Notes: generated by a model from the letters alone, not told the origin. Numbered from the stretch's first letter, positions 18,375-28,435 are shown. The stretch: 64,000 bases of DNA from G963665595 sp963665595 (GCA_963665595.2 CAXXJK010000005.1:696157-760156); one strand, 5' to 3'. Program-made: numbers and translations.

Positions 18375-19229
18375 ATGATCTCGAATAGAAATTCTGACTA
18401 TCAACTCCTTTTTTTGGGGACCGGTGCTTCTTGTGGCGTGCCTTCATATTACTGTGGCTGTAAGGCCTGCGAGGAAGCCTGCGTACATCCCGAATATGCA
18501 CGCGGCTGCTCAAGCATCATGATACGAGGAAAAGAAGATACGCTTATAGACACGTCTCCTGAATTGCGATTGCAGTTTATTCGTGAGCAGTTGGTCGGTG
18601 TTGATCAGGTACTTTTTACGCATGAGCATTTCGACCATGTCGGTGGCTTGGCTCAATTGGAATACTATTCAAAACTTGTATCAAGGCAACCGATTCCTGT
18701 TTATGCGGGGAGGGAATGCTTCGACTATCTGGCATCACACTTTGATTTTATGGCAGATAGTCTTGATCTTAACTGCGTTGGTGAATTCGACATACTGGAG
18801 TTTGATCAGGTACGCTATACGCCACTTCCCGCTGCGCACGCACCGGGCACGTTTGGCTATCTCATAGAAATTCCGAAACCGGAATCTACAACAGTAGCGA
18901 CTTCACCCGAATACACTCGTATTGCCTACTTTCCTGACACAGGCGTGCTGCCTGAGCAGACTCGTCCCTATGTGAATGATCTCGATATACTCATTCACGA
19001 TGCCACATTCAACGGGCGTAACTGGATGCCACAGTCACATACGACGATAGATGAAGTTGTCGATTTGGCCTTGGAGATCCATCCAAAAGTAACCTATCTC
19101 ACTCACCTCGCTCTTCACTACGATACCCCTATTACCGTTATGGAATTGCAGACCAAGCTCGATGAGGTTAACCGTGCTCACGGTTGCGACATACGCATAG
19201 CTTTTGACGGGACTGCTATCCAACTCTAA
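18375..19229 (+). CDS. MBL-fold metallohydrolase, PhnP-like
   Basis: 284 residues. The opening LLFLGTGASCGVPS followed by CGCKAC and RGCSS is typical of PhnP-type phosphodiesterases, where the Cys residues bind a structural zinc. The metal-site motif HEHFDHVGG is present, with later metal ligands in FPDTG and THLALHYD. PhnP-like enzymes hydrolyse small phosphodiesters such as cyclic nucleotides; no phn genes are nearby. A weak aaggat precedes ATG 18375. Cytoplasmic. It probably forms a unit with the trigger-factor gene 88 bases upstream. Confidence 0.8.
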   Translation: MISNRNSDYQLLFLGTGASCGVPSYYCGCKACEEACVHPEYARGCSSIMIRGKEDTLIDTSPELRLQFIREQLVGVDQVLFTHEHFDHVGGLAQLEYYSKLVSRQPIPVYAGRECFDYLASHFDFMADSLDLNCVGEFDILEFDQVRYTPLPAAHAPGTFGYLIEIPKPESTTVATSPEYTRIAYFPDTGVLPEQTRPYVNDLDILIHDATFNGRNWMPQSHTTIDEVVDLALEIHPKVTYLTHLALHYDTPITVMELQTKLDEVNRAHGCDIRIAFDGTAIQL

Positions 19230-19663
19230 TCGATTCTAAGAAGAGTCAAGAATAACGAAGAAATAACTTCTTTGGTTATCTACCCATCTGGTATGGGCAG
19301 AGTTCAGTCTGTGGACTCTGTGCTTGTTGCGGTTTATTAATTCTCGGGTGTCAGGAGAAGAAGCGACAAGTATCTTCACAAATTAGCCTACTAGACTGAT
19401 TATTTATCGACGCTCGGTATCGTTTGGGCGGTAGGCGGTCTAGTCATTTTTGTACTATTTCTAGGGTGATGGTAAAATCAACCATTCGGTATTAGACGTT
19501 CACCAGTATTCAGCTTGTAAGCCTAATTACAATGATTGCCTGTGAGCGCTAAAGTGTTTAGCGTGAAAAGGGAGTAATGTGCCCATTTGCGTTTACTGCT
19601 TCCGGATCGTTTACTATGCAATAAGTATTACAGACAGGTCTTTGGCTAGAAGAAGGAGGATGT
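19230..19663. other. Long intergenic region before the three-subunit Mo operon
   Basis: 434 bases without a gene. A hairpin cagagttca/tggactctg (19298-19320) may end the upstream unit. tagggtgatgg at 19462-19472 resembles the element shared by modules 2 and 3 and overlaps a small inverted repeat tggt/acca (19470-19484). The ribosome binding site aaggagg is just before ATG 19664. This is a likely regulated promoter region. Confidence 0.55.
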
Positions 19664-22246
19664 ATGTCGGAAGAAGTCGACATTCATGCCGAAGGCGTTG
19701 AGGTCAAGAAGTCATGCTGTTACTTCTGTCATCAGAATTGCGGTGTGTTGGCCTACGTCAAGGACGGCAAGGTGCTCAAGATCGAGGGTGATCCTAATCA
19801 CCCCACCAATACCGGCGGCTTATGCTGCCGCGGTAACATTGCTCTCAAACATATCGACCACCCGGCTCGTATCAACTATCCGCTCAAGCGGAAGGGAGAG
19901 AAGGGTGCAAACGAATGGGAGCAGATTTCATGGGAACAGGCTATCTCTGAAATTGCGGAGAAGCTCAACCAGATCAAGGAAGAAAGCGGTGCTGAAGCCG
20001 TGGCTACAGCAGGTGGAACGCTGCGTACCGAGGACTGGTCGCGTAGACGCTTCATGAACATGTTTGGTTCACCTAATTCATTTCACAATGCACTGCTTTG
20101 CTGGATTCCTACGTTTATGGTTGAAACTGCGGTCTCCGGTTGGAGCCCATTCGAGACAGATCTGGGCGCATCGAAGGTTGTCATACTCTGGGGATTCAAC
20201 CCCGGAGCTTCAAGTCTGCCGGGCATGCATGGCTATCATGATCTGCAAAAGGCAGGGCTTAAAGTCATCGTAGTTGATCCGCGCTACTCTGAGACGGCTG
20301 CCCATGCTGATCTATGGTTGCCGCTGCGTCCCGGTTCAGACACCGCTCTCGCGCTTGCCATGCTTCATGTCATTTTATTTGAGGGTCTCTATGATCAGCA
20401 GTTCGTTCAGAACTGGTGCACCGGCTTTGAGGAACTCTGGGAGCATATGAAACAATATTCTCCTGAATGGGCGGCCCCCATTACGTGGCTTGAGCCGAAC
20501 AAGATTCGTGAAGCTGCTCGCATGTATGCCTCCAACAAGCCGGGCAATATCCAGTGGGGTTGCACGGCTGATCAGCTGGGTGCCACCGCAGGTGCCGGTA
20601 TGCATACGCGTGCCATCATACGTGCCATTACCGGCAATCTTGACTGTCCCGGCGGCGACCTTATGCCAGGTCCCTCGATGACATACTACTGTGACGAGGA
20701 AATCGAGGCCAATGACTGGTTGCCTGAAGAGCAGAAGGCTAAGCAGATTGGCTCCAACAAATTCAAGCTTACTTCATGGCCAGGCTACCAACTTATTGCT
20801 GACAATGCAAAAGCCACATGGGGCAAGGCGCCCACGGCTGAGTGGATGTGCGAAGCGCATGGTCCTTCGGTTTTCAAGGCAATACTTACGAGCGACCCTT
20901 ATCCGGTGCGTGCTCTCTTGGTGAGTGCCACGAACCCAGTAAACTCTTATGGTGACTCGAAGATGACCCTTGAGGCATTGAAGAAGGTTGAATTCATGGT
21001 CACCTGTGACTACTGGATGACACCATCGGCGCTTTATTCTGACTATGTCATGCCGATTGCTGGCGCCCTCGAACGCCCGACTATTCACACCAACTACGGT
21101 GTGACCGATTCGATCATAGCCTCACAACGTGCGATTCAGCCGATGTATGAGCGCCATACTGACTATATGTTTTGGCATGATCTTGCTCTTGCGACTGGTC
21201 AGCCTCAGGAAATGTGGCCATGGGACAACGAAGAAGAGGCATTCTATTACATTCTTTCACCTCTTGGCCTCCCCATCTCAAGTTATGACGAGTTTGTCGA
21301 GACCTATCGCATGTATTTTCCGCCATTGGAATATTACAAATATGGTGAAAATGGTTTTTGCACGCCATCACGTAAGGTTGAACTCAAGAGTTCGATACTT
21401 GAGCAATTGGGCTATCCGGCGCTGCCTACCTATACTCCTTGCGCCGAAAATGAGATCGATAATCCTGAACTTGTCGAGGAATATCCACTCGTTCTTACCA
21501 CGGGCGGCGGGTTCATGCCCTATCACCACTCCGAGCAATTCCAGATCGAATCGGTTCGTTATCTGCGCCATGAGCCGTACTTCTCTATCAATCCGGAAAC
21601 GGCCAAGGAACTGGGCGTCAAAGAGGGCGACTGGTGCTGGATCGAGACGCGTCGTGGCCGTATCAAGCAACGGGCCAATGTTGAGCCCTCTGTTGGACCT
21701 CGTGTCATTTATGCTCAGCGTGGCTGGTGGTATCCCGAGCGTGGACCCGAAGGCGATGAGCCATTTGGTTGTCTTGAGAGCAATGTCAACGTACTTTCGT
21801 CTGTCGATGATGAGCACTGCGATCCGATCGGCGGCAGTTGGGCAAACCGTGGCCTGATGTGCAAGGTATATAAGGTTCACTACGGAGATAAGGTTGACAC
21901 GCAATTCTCGATTCCGGGTTCTTCCTCTGAGCCTGGTGTTACGGTGATGCCCAGCGATCAGCCTCTTGCCTACGCATCTGTCCCCTATGATCCAAAGCCC
22001 AATTTTGAGGTTCCCGAGGGATTGATTTGGGATAAGGCACGCAAGGTTGCCTATCAGGAGACGACTGGTTTTATCTATGATGCCACTTCTGGTTGGCTAA
22101 TCGATGAAGCAAATTCTATCTGGTATGACTTGTATTCTGGATATGCGTTTGATCCCACTCAAAACAACCTCGTGGATATGCAGACGGGACGACGTTATGA
22201 TCTTGAGACCCGCGAGGAGATAGCTATGGAAGGAGGGGAGGAGTAG
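19664..22246 (+). CDS. Molybdopterin oxidoreductase catalytic subunit with NrfC/NrfD partners and a Tyr-rich C-terminal repeat
   Basis: 860 residues. The N-terminus has a canonical 4Fe-4S site CYFCHQNC followed by GGLCCRG, unlike the atypical Cys pairs of modules 1-3. Then WEQISWEQA, LLCWIPTF (conserved Cys, possible Mo ligand), ILWGFNPG, VVDPR, YWMTPSALYSDYVMP and RGWWYPERG. No twin-arginine signal is seen, so the enzyme probably faces the cytoplasm, anchored by the NrfD-like subunit. After the Mo-binding fold, about 80 extra residues include YQETTGFIYDATSG and WYDLYSGYAFDP, a tyrosine-rich octad-like repeat. The subunit set resembles polysulfide, thiosulfate or DMSO reductases, but the substrate is not evident. 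Confidence 0.85.
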   Translation: MSEEVDIHAEGVEVKKSCCYFCHQNCGVLAYVKDGKVLKIEGDPNHPTNTGGLCCRGNIALKHIDHPARINYPLKRKGEKGANEWEQISWEQAISEIAEKLNQIKEESGAEAVATAGGTLRTEDWSRRRFMNMFGSPNSFHNALLCWIPTFMVETAVSGWSPFETDLGASKVVILWGFNPGASSLPGMHGYHDLQKAGLKVIVVDPRYSETAAHADLWLPLRPGSDTALALAMLHVILFEGLYDQQFVQNWCTGFEELWEHMKQYSPEWAAPITWLEPNKIREAARMYASNKPGNIQWGCTADQLGATAGAGMHTRAIIRAITGNLDCPGGDLMPGPSMTYYCDEEIEANDWLPEEQKAKQIGSNKFKLTSWPGYQLIADNAKATWGKAPTAEWMCEAHGPSVFKAILTSDPYPVRALLVSATNPVNSYGDSKMTLEALKKVEFMVTCDYWMTPSALYSDYVMPIAGALERPTIHTNYGVTDSIIASQRAIQPMYERHTDYMFWHDLALATGQPQEMWPWDNEEEAFYYILSPLGLPISSYDEFVETYRMYFPPLEYYKYGENGFCTPSRKVELKSSILEQLGYPALPTYTPCAENEIDNPELVEEYPLVLTTGGGFMPYHHSEQFQIESVRYLRHEPYFSINPETAKELGVKEGDWCWIETRRGRIKQRANVEPSVGPRVIYAQRGWWYPERGPEGDEPFGCLESNVNVLSSVDDEHCDPIGGSWANRGLMCKVYKVHYGDKVDTQFSIPGSSSEPGVTVMPSDQPLAYASVPYDPKPNFEVPEGLIWDKARKVAYQETTGFIYDATSGWLIDEANSIWYDLYSGYAFDPTQNNLVDMQTGRRYDLETREEIAMEGGEE

Positions 22247-22248
22247 CC

Positions 22249-22809
22249 ATGACGAGATATGCGATGGTAATGGATCAGCGCCGCTGTATTGGTTGTCAGT
22301 CATGCACAGTGGCCTGTCGTACTTGGAATGACCTTCCCATGGACATCATCTACAACCCGGTGGTGACCGAAGGCGTGCAGGGGGTTTGGCCCCATGTGCA
22401 CTCAACATACACGCCGCTTATATGTATGCACTGTGATAATCCTCCCTGTGTACTGTGCTGCCCCACGAAAGCATCTCAACAAGATGAAGACGGTATCGTC
22501 TGGGTCGAGTCAACGAAATGCATGGGTTGCAAGGTATGCGTAAGCGCCTGTCCCTATGGTGCACGCGATGTGAATCATAAAGAAGGATTTGTGCGTAAAT
22601 GTACATTCTGTAAAGATCGAGTACGCGAAGGCGAACAACCTTACTGCGTGAATACGTGTCATCAAAAGGCCCGTATCTTCGGAGATCTTGATGATCCCGA
22701 GAGCGAAGTTTCGAAACTGATCGGGTCACTTGCGACCACTCGCATCTTCCCTGATCTCGGTACTGAACCTCAGGTGTATTACATTCCGGATCTAGGAGGT
22801 AAACGATGA
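22249..22809 (+). CDS. 4Fe-4S dicluster subunit, NrfC/DmsB-like
   Basis: 186 residues starting two bases after the catalytic gene's stop. Cys motifs run CIGCQSCTVAC, CMHCDNPPCVLCC, CMGCKVCVSAC and CTFCKDR, giving the four-cluster pattern of DmsB/PsrB/NrfC proteins. It links the catalytic subunit to the membrane anchor and carries electrons from quinol. No signal peptide. It overlaps the next gene by four bases (ATGA). Family assignment is firm; the exact enzyme type is not. Confidence 0.9.
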   Translation: MTRYAMVMDQRRCIGCQSCTVACRTWNDLPMDIIYNPVVTEGVQGVWPHVHSTYTPLICMHCDNPPCVLCCPTKASQQDEDGIVWVESTKCMGCKVCVSACPYGARDVNHKEGFVRKCTFCKDRVREGEQPYCVNTCHQKARIFGDLDDPESEVSKLIGSLATTRIFPDLGTEPQVYYIPDLGGKR

Positions 22810-23753
22810 AACATTACTGGACTTGGCCGATCGCCAGCTATCTGTTCTTGGGTGGCTTAGGCGGAGGCATGCTCTTCCTTGCCGGTGTGTTCCATCTGAT
22901 CCTCGGCTTTGCGGGTGCTCCTCTTACTCTTGGCGTTATCGTTGGTATTGTTGCACTGGGTTTTGGCTGTATGCTGCTCGTTTTTGAACTGGGACAGCCC
23001 AAGGTATTTCTTCGCGTGTTTACCTCTGCAACAGCTATCATCAAATGGGGTGCAGTTATACTTTCTATTGCAATGATTGCCGCCCTGCTCTATGTTATCT
23101 TCTATTTGCCCGTTGAGTGGAATCTTCCTTGGATGCAGTGGGGCATAGCAGGCATAGCTGACCCAATGCTTGCTGTTGCCATGGTTTTGGGTTTCTGCGT
23201 CTGTGTCTATACCGGTGTGCTTCTTTCTAGTTTGAAATCCAAGCCATTCTGGAACACCCCAGCACTTCCTGTTCTGTTCACTGTTTCAGCTCTCTCGACG
23301 GCTGCTGCACTTCATTCGCTCCTCATATGTGGGTGGCCTTGCCCGCTCACTTTGTACAACGCCATTTCAGGTATCGAGCAGCATGAGTTGCTCCATAGTC
23401 TTGATCTTGTGTTGATGGTTGCCGAAATACTTACACTTATGATCTATGTTGTCTTGATGTATGCATCAAGCAATGTTACTTCTAAAGCTGTCGCTCGTCG
23501 TTGGCTTTCCGGCAAGACGGCTGGTCTTTTCTGGGGTGGAATGATCGCAGGCGGTCTGGTCATTCCCTTCCTGTTCTATCTGACGGGAGGCTTGGCATCA
23601 ACGGTTATTGCTCCGGTCATGGTGCTTCTCGGCGGATTACTTCTTCGCTTCTTGGTGATTTTTGCCGATGACCGTCGGCATATACCGGGCGAAGATCAGT
23701 TTTATGCTCGTTTGCCTAAGGGCGATGAGAAGTTCCTTCATACCTGGCAGTAA
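22806..23753 (+). CDS. NrfD/PsrC-like membrane anchor subunit
   Basis: 315 residues with eight to nine strongly hydrophobic segments. It begins WTWPIASYLFLGGLGGGMLF, matching the NrfD family opening, and has FELGQPKVF after the second helix. NrfD proteins exchange electrons with the quinone pool. It completes an A-B-C complex with the two genes before it. No haem ligands are needed in this family. It ends with a soluble tail (GEDQFYARLPKGDEKFLHTW). Confidence 0.9.
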   Translation: MKHYWTWPIASYLFLGGLGGGMLFLAGVFHLILGFAGAPLTLGVIVGIVALGFGCMLLVFELGQPKVFLRVFTSATAIIKWGAVILSIAMIAALLYVIFYLPVEWNLPWMQWGIAGIADPMLAVAMVLGFCVCVYTGVLLSSLKSKPFWNTPALPVLFTVSALSTAAALHSLLICGWPCPLTLYNAISGIEQHELLHSLDLVLMVAEILTLMIYVVLMYASSNVTSKAVARRWLSGKTAGLFWGGMIAGGLVIPFLFYLTGGLASTVIAPVMVLLGGLLLRFLVIFADDRRHIPGEDQFYARLPKGDEKFLHTWQ

Positions 23754-23797
23754 TCTCTGGTAGGTGGGGCGGCGCGTAAAAGACTTGCGTCGTAGGC

Positions 23798-23998
23798 ATG
23801 AAATCCGTGACTGCGACGTTTGCGAAACGCGCCGCCAATGAAGGTCTTGAATTTGTCATACGGAACCAAGCCGTCTTTGACGTTGCGGTTCTTATGAACC
23901 CCTCCCAGCCTCTGCGGTATGTCAACTCCCTTGACTATATCGTAGAGGCACCCGAGGGAGCACAACTGCAGATATATACTGTGGCGTGTGGGGGATGA
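23798..23998 (+). CDS. Possible small protein between the Mo operon and the CCG gene
   Basis: A 66-residue frame from ATG 23798 within a 307-base gap. It has a plausible amphipathic composition (TATFAKRAANEGLEF, SLDYIVEAPEGAQL) but only a weak upstream ribosome binding site and no recognised family. It could be a small accessory protein or a chance frame; the rest of the gap shows nothing else. Confidence 0.3.
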   Translation: MKSVTATFAKRAANEGLEFVIRNQAVFDVAVLMNPSQPLRYVNSLDYIVEAPEGAQLQIYTVACGG

Positions 23999-24060
23999 GG
24001 GGTTGGGATTGATCTTCAGCTTTTGAGACATGAAGTTGAAGAGCATAAGGGAAGGGTAAC

Positions 24061-25248
24061 GTGGTGAATGATTCGCTTCGCGCGTATTTTGAAGATGTAG
24101 CTGAGACGTGCATACGCTGTGGTATCTGCGAGAAAAGTCATGAAGAAGCTCAGTTTGTTCCTTTTATGTTTGGCGATTTAGCCGAGCGGCTTCTTGCTGT
24201 TGATGATGCTGACGCTGATCATGTCGATGAGCTTCTTTCGGATGAGCTTTTGTATCTGACACGCGGCTGTGCTCTCTGCGGAGAGTGCACAGCCGCGTGT
24301 CCGGTTGATATTTCCGCGAGTACCTGCATCATGAATGCGCGTGATTTGCTCGCTGCATTACGCCCTGAGGTGCTTGATGATTACCGTGACCTGCGTACTG
24401 ATGAACCAGGCAATATGTTTGAGCACATACGCGCGCTGCGCAACATTACTCTTGATGACTATCTTGACGCACCTGTGCCGTCTGAGAAATCAGAGAATAT
24501 AACACTGTTCTTTCCTGGATGCTCTCTTGTGGCATACGCGCCTGAACTTACCGAGTTGGTTTCAGCGTATCTGACCGATCGCGTTGACTCCGTTGGTCTT
24601 ACTGTTTCCTGTTGTGGAAATCCCGTACGTGACATGGGTCTTTCAGGGGAGTTTGCAGACTACGCGCGCACCTTAAACGACCGTCTCTCTTCCCGGGGAA
24701 TTACACGCTTGATTATCGCATGCCCCAATTGTTTTGATGCATTTACGAGCATGAAACGTGATGGTCTTATCGACGATACGATCGAACTTGTTCCGTTGCC
24801 CGAATTGCTCGTCGAACAAGGTGTCAGAATTGAATCGGGGACATGCGCGAATGCGGGATTTACCTCGGTTAGCGTGCACGATTCCTGTCCCGATCGGTTT
24901 TCGCAACGATTTGGCGCAAGCATTCGTACGCTTCTCGGAGATGCGGTCGAGTTGCGTGAGATGGAGCATAACCGAGAGCATACCATTTGTTGTGGGGCTG
25001 GTGGTCTTGTATCTTCTTTTGATATACAACGTTGCATGGTGCGCGCTGAACGTCGATTTAATGAATTTGCCGAGACGGGTGCTGGTTGCTTGGTTACCGG
25101 ATGCGTGAGCTGCTCAAGTGCGCTACGTCGCGGGGACGCTATAATGCCCGTGCGCCACTATCTTGAATTGTTGTTTGAAACGACCATTGATTGGGACATG
25201 CGTGACCGCGCGCGCTATGGTGATGAAAAACAGGAATGCCAATCATGA
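24061..25248 (+). CDS. CCG-domain Fe-S protein, HdrB/GlpC-like (first copy)
   Basis: 395 residues, GTG start behind gggaaggg. The N-terminal third has CIRCGICEKS and CALCGECTAACPVD, a two-cluster ferredoxin domain. The C-terminal two thirds carry two cysteine-rich CCG domains (FFPGCSLVAY, SCCGNPV, CPNCFDA; then CCGAGG and GCVSCSS). Such proteins accept or bifurcate electrons in heterodisulfide reductase, glycerol-3-phosphate dehydrogenase and lactate oxidation complexes. Its stop overlaps the start of the following Mo enzyme by four bases, so the two are probably made together and may form a complex. A second copy is at 31303. Confidence 0.8.
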   Translation: MVNDSLRAYFEDVAETCIRCGICEKSHEEAQFVPFMFGDLAERLLAVDDADADHVDELLSDELLYLTRGCALCGECTAACPVDISASTCIMNARDLLAALRPEVLDDYRDLRTDEPGNMFEHIRALRNITLDDYLDAPVPSEKSENITLFFPGCSLVAYAPELTELVSAYLTDRVDSVGLTVSCCGNPVRDMGLSGEFADYARTLNDRLSSRGITRLIIACPNCFDAFTSMKRDGLIDDTIELVPLPELLVEQGVRIESGTCANAGFTSVSVHDSCPDRFSQRFGASIRTLLGDAVELREMEHNREHTICCGAGGLVSSFDIQRCMVRAERRFNEFAETGAGCLVTGCVSCSSALRRGDAIMPVRHYLELLFETTIDWDMRDRARYGDEKQECQS

Positions 25249-27485
25249 GGGAAATTTGCAAGAGCAATTGTCATTATTGTGGTTATCTTTGTGGGTTTGA
25301 CGCAACGGTGGAAGATGGAAAGCTTATTGATCTTGCTCCTGACGCAACGCGCTATCCCTATGACTCCAAGATTACCACGCGTTGTCTCAGATGGCGTATG
25401 AATCTTGCTGAGATCGATGGTCCTACGCGGGTCAACTATCCACTCCATCGGGTTGGAGAACGTGGCTCGGGAACATTTGAGCGCGTGAGCTGGGACGAAG
25501 CTCTCAACGATATTGCAGAACGTCTTTCTGCACTCAGAGAAAGTTACGGACCCGAAACTCTCGCGAGTGCTATAGGCGGCCCTCACGCAACCTATTGGCC
25601 GTTGCATAGGTTTCTCAATGTGTTTGGTACGCCTAACAACATGGGCATTGGGCAGATATGCTGGAATCCTCGTATATGGATCGATGGGCTCACCTATGGA
25701 TGGCCCATTGAGGTTGATATCAATCTTCACTGTAGCGGTGCAGTGTTGCTCTGGGGCACAAACCCAGCAGAATCGGATAACTCTCTGTTCTGGAGCAATC
25801 TCAAACAACTCCGCGCGCATCGCATCCCTCTTATAGTGATAGATGTACGACGGACTCCGACGGCAGCCATCGCAGACGTGCACCTTGCGTTACGTCCAGG
25901 GACTGACTGTTATCTTGCACTTGCATTTATCCATGAGATTATCGCAGCAGACCTCGTTGACCATGATTTTATTGCTCAATGGTGTCATGGTTACGAGCAT
26001 CTTTGTAAACACGTTGAGCGTTTTACGCCTGAACTTGCTTCAGAGAAAACAGGGGTTGCCGTAGAAGATATTCGCCGCGCAGCCCATATGTTTGCTGAAC
26101 CTGATACGGCGGCTCTTCTCTCGGGCCGTGGTATAGATCAGTTAGGACCTAATACCGCGCCGACACACCGAGCCATTTCTATTCTCCGCGCTATTACGGG
26201 AAATGTGGATAAGCCCGGCGCCTGTACTATTATGGATATAAGCGATTTCATACCTGAGGTCGAACTCGAGATGGGGGAGATGCTCTCTTTCGAACAGAGC
26301 GAGAAGCAGCTCAATATCGATCATTCGCCGCTTCAAAGCTACCCGGGATATCGAGGTGCTGATGCACTGACAGGGCGTTTTGGCAAACATCTGCCCCAAC
26401 GATATCTTACTTCTGCACATCCGGGGCTTGTGTTTGATGCAATGGATACAGGGCGTCCTTACCCCATCAAGGCGTTACTGGTAATGGCTGCAAATCCGGT
26501 TGTGACATATGCCAATACGAATCTGGTTACTCAAGCCTTGAAAAAACTTGATCTCCTCGTTGTCCTTGATTATTATCTTACTCCGACCGCTCAACTTGCC
26601 GACTATGTGTTGCCGAGTGCGGGTGCTTTTGAACGACCACTGTTTCAGGCTCATGGAGGCGTTTCAAATTTTGCCTATGGCGGCGCGGCCGCCGTTCGTC
26701 CCTATTATGAACGACGTACCGATTATGAAATCATTCGCGGGATAGCCTGTCGACTTGGCCAAGAACAATACTGGCCTGATGCCACACTCGAAGAAGCGCT
26801 TGACCGCACTATGAAACGCGCGGGCAAAAGTTTTGATGATTTTGCTGCGACAGGCTTATACTGCGGGCCACTCACATTTTGGAAACAAAACGAAGATGAT
26901 GGCACGGGCTCGCATAAAGGGTTTTCCACTACAACCGGGCGTATAGAACTTGAAAATGAATATATCAAACAACTGGGCGGAGAGGATTTTCCGACACCCG
27001 TTGATGGCGCGATCGCTCAAACGACGGAGCCTGATGAGGTGATCCTTATAACAGGCGCTCGCACGCAACCGTATTGGGCGTCCTCCTATTTTCAAAATGA
27101 AGATTTTCGCCGTCGTCATCCTGATCCACTTATTTCTATGAATGGTGGTACTCTTGCTCGTCTTGGGCTTCGCACTGGCGATTGGGTCCGCGTTTGGAAC
27201 ACAGGAGGATCGGCACTGTTCAGGGTCAAAGAAGCGGACATGCCTGATGATGTGGCCAGCGCGGAATATGGATGGTGGTATCCGGAGGAACAACCAGGAC
27301 TGCCAGAGCTTTCTGGAGCATTTCGATCAAACATCAATCAGCTGACCAGTGCTTCTATTGCCCATTGTGAACAGCTGATTGGATCGTGGACTTATAATGG
27401 GATAATTGCTCATATTGTCAAAGTCGAACAGGGAAATGATGCGACTGAAACAGTCGCTTACGATCAAAGGAGTGAAATAGTATGA
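25245..27485 (+). CDS. Molybdopterin oxidoreductase coupled to a CCG protein
   Basis: 746 residues. ATG 25245 overlaps the previous stop (ATGA) and has agga 9 bases upstream, better than ATG 25236. The N-terminus has CHYCGYLCG and later TTRCLRW, a 4Fe-4S site. Then FERVSWDEA, QICWNPR (conserved Cys), LLWGTNPAE, VIDVRRT, YYLTPTAQLADYVLP and YGWWYPEE. It is about 100 residues shorter than the other Mo paralogs. It has no NrfC/NrfD partner, and its companion appears to be the CCG protein upstream. It overlaps the downstream DUF2064 gene by four bases. No Tat signal. Substrate unknown. Confidence 0.8.
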   Translation: MREICKSNCHYCGYLCGFDATVEDGKLIDLAPDATRYPYDSKITTRCLRWRMNLAEIDGPTRVNYPLHRVGERGSGTFERVSWDEALNDIAERLSALRESYGPETLASAIGGPHATYWPLHRFLNVFGTPNNMGIGQICWNPRIWIDGLTYGWPIEVDINLHCSGAVLLWGTNPAESDNSLFWSNLKQLRAHRIPLIVIDVRRTPTAAIADVHLALRPGTDCYLALAFIHEIIAADLVDHDFIAQWCHGYEHLCKHVERFTPELASEKTGVAVEDIRRAAHMFAEPDTAALLSGRGIDQLGPNTAPTHRAISILRAITGNVDKPGACTIMDISDFIPEVELEMGEMLSFEQSEKQLNIDHSPLQSYPGYRGADALTGRFGKHLPQRYLTSAHPGLVFDAMDTGRPYPIKALLVMAANPVVTYANTNLVTQALKKLDLLVVLDYYLTPTAQLADYVLPSAGAFERPLFQAHGGVSNFAYGGAAAVRPYYERRTDYEIIRGIACRLGQEQYWPDATLEEALDRTMKRAGKSFDDFAATGLYCGPLTFWKQNEDDGTGSHKGFSTTTGRIELENEYIKQLGGEDFPTPVDGAIAQTTEPDEVILITGARTQPYWASSYFQNEDFRRRHPDPLISMNGGTLARLGLRTGDWVRVWNTGGSALFRVKEADMPDDVASAEYGWWYPEEQPGLPELSGAFRSNINQLTSASIAHCEQLIGSWTYNGIIAHIVKVEQGNDATETVAYDQRSEIV

Positions 27486-28348
27486 AAGAACAAAAGAATG
27501 CGTTGCTCTTGTTTAGCAAGCCACCGGTGCCTGGCTTGGTGAAAACTCGACTTACTATAGAGCGTGGTGGGCGTTTCACTGAAAATGAGGCAGCAGATTT
27601 TTTTCATCGATCGCTGTTTGACGTAGCGGAAAACTGTTGTCAGGCACTCGACGTGCTCGAGGCTCAAAATGCTGCTGAGATCGAAGAGAATCCTGAATCT
27701 GCTATCAGGCAAAGTTACGACATATTTATTTCTACTACACCCCAGGAAAACGTTACGAAGATGAGAGAAACGTTTGAAGCAGCGGGTACGTGGCCTCGGG
27801 AATTTCATTATCTGCTCGATAGCGGTCAGACGTTCGATGATCACTTCGATGATGCGTTCCAGCAGATTTTTGATCAAGGTTATGAGACAGTAGTTTCTGT
27901 TGGCGGCGATATTCCGACGTTGCCGCGTAATCATATTATGCAGAGTTTTAAATGGCTTCATTATTTTCAAACTGTCTATGATAAGGGTGGCGTCGTGCTT
28001 GCTCCTTGTCAGGAATGTGGTACTTCGCTGATCGGCTATACGGTTGACTCGGGTATGAACCATCAGGGTGTGTATTATGCCAATAATGGTCGTCCTGCGT
28101 TGGATGCCTATATCGAGAAGGCATCTGAAAGTGGTGCTCATATAGCCTATCTGGATGCCGTTCCTGATGTCGATGATCTCCAAGATCTTGCGCATACCAT
28201 TACTCTTATGAAGGCTTTGGAGTTTTGTGCACAAGACCAAGATCTTTTCGTACCCTATCGTACTCTTGAGTGGGTTCGCTTCAAGGGATTGCGCGTGACA
28301 ACACCCCCCAATGAAGATCGTGATACGCGCGAAGGAATTGATAACTAA
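27482..28348 (+). CDS. DUF2064 / GT-A-like transferase (TIGR04282-type)
   Basis: 288 residues. The N-terminal LLLFSKPPVPGLVKTRL is the signature of DUF2064 proteins, which have a nucleotide-sugar transferase (GT-A) fold, and VVSVGGDIPTLP carries the expected acidic nucleotide/metal site. Some members are linked to arsenosugar or other sugar-modified metabolite synthesis, but most are uncharacterised. Here the middle (residues about 60-85) has an unusual acidic insertion. The four-base overlap with the Mo enzyme gene implies a shared operon. The donor and acceptor cannot be told. Confidence 0.65.
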   Translation: MKEQKNALLLFSKPPVPGLVKTRLTIERGGRFTENEAADFFHRSLFDVAENCCQALDVLEAQNAAEIEENPESAIRQSYDIFISTTPQENVTKMRETFEAAGTWPREFHYLLDSGQTFDDHFDDAFQQIFDQGYETVVSVGGDIPTLPRNHIMQSFKWLHYFQTVYDKGGVVLAPCQECGTSLIGYTVDSGMNHQGVYYANNGRPALDAYIEKASESGAHIAYLDAVPDVDDLQDLAHTITLMKALEFCAQDQDLFVPYRTLEWVRFKGLRVTTPPNEDRDTREGIDN

Positions 28349-28435
28349 TCTAGAGGCGTATAGTTATATAAGAGTTTTCAGGTCAGCGAATACCTCGTTT
28401 TGCCTGTTATATAGATTATTGAAAGAGAGAACACG

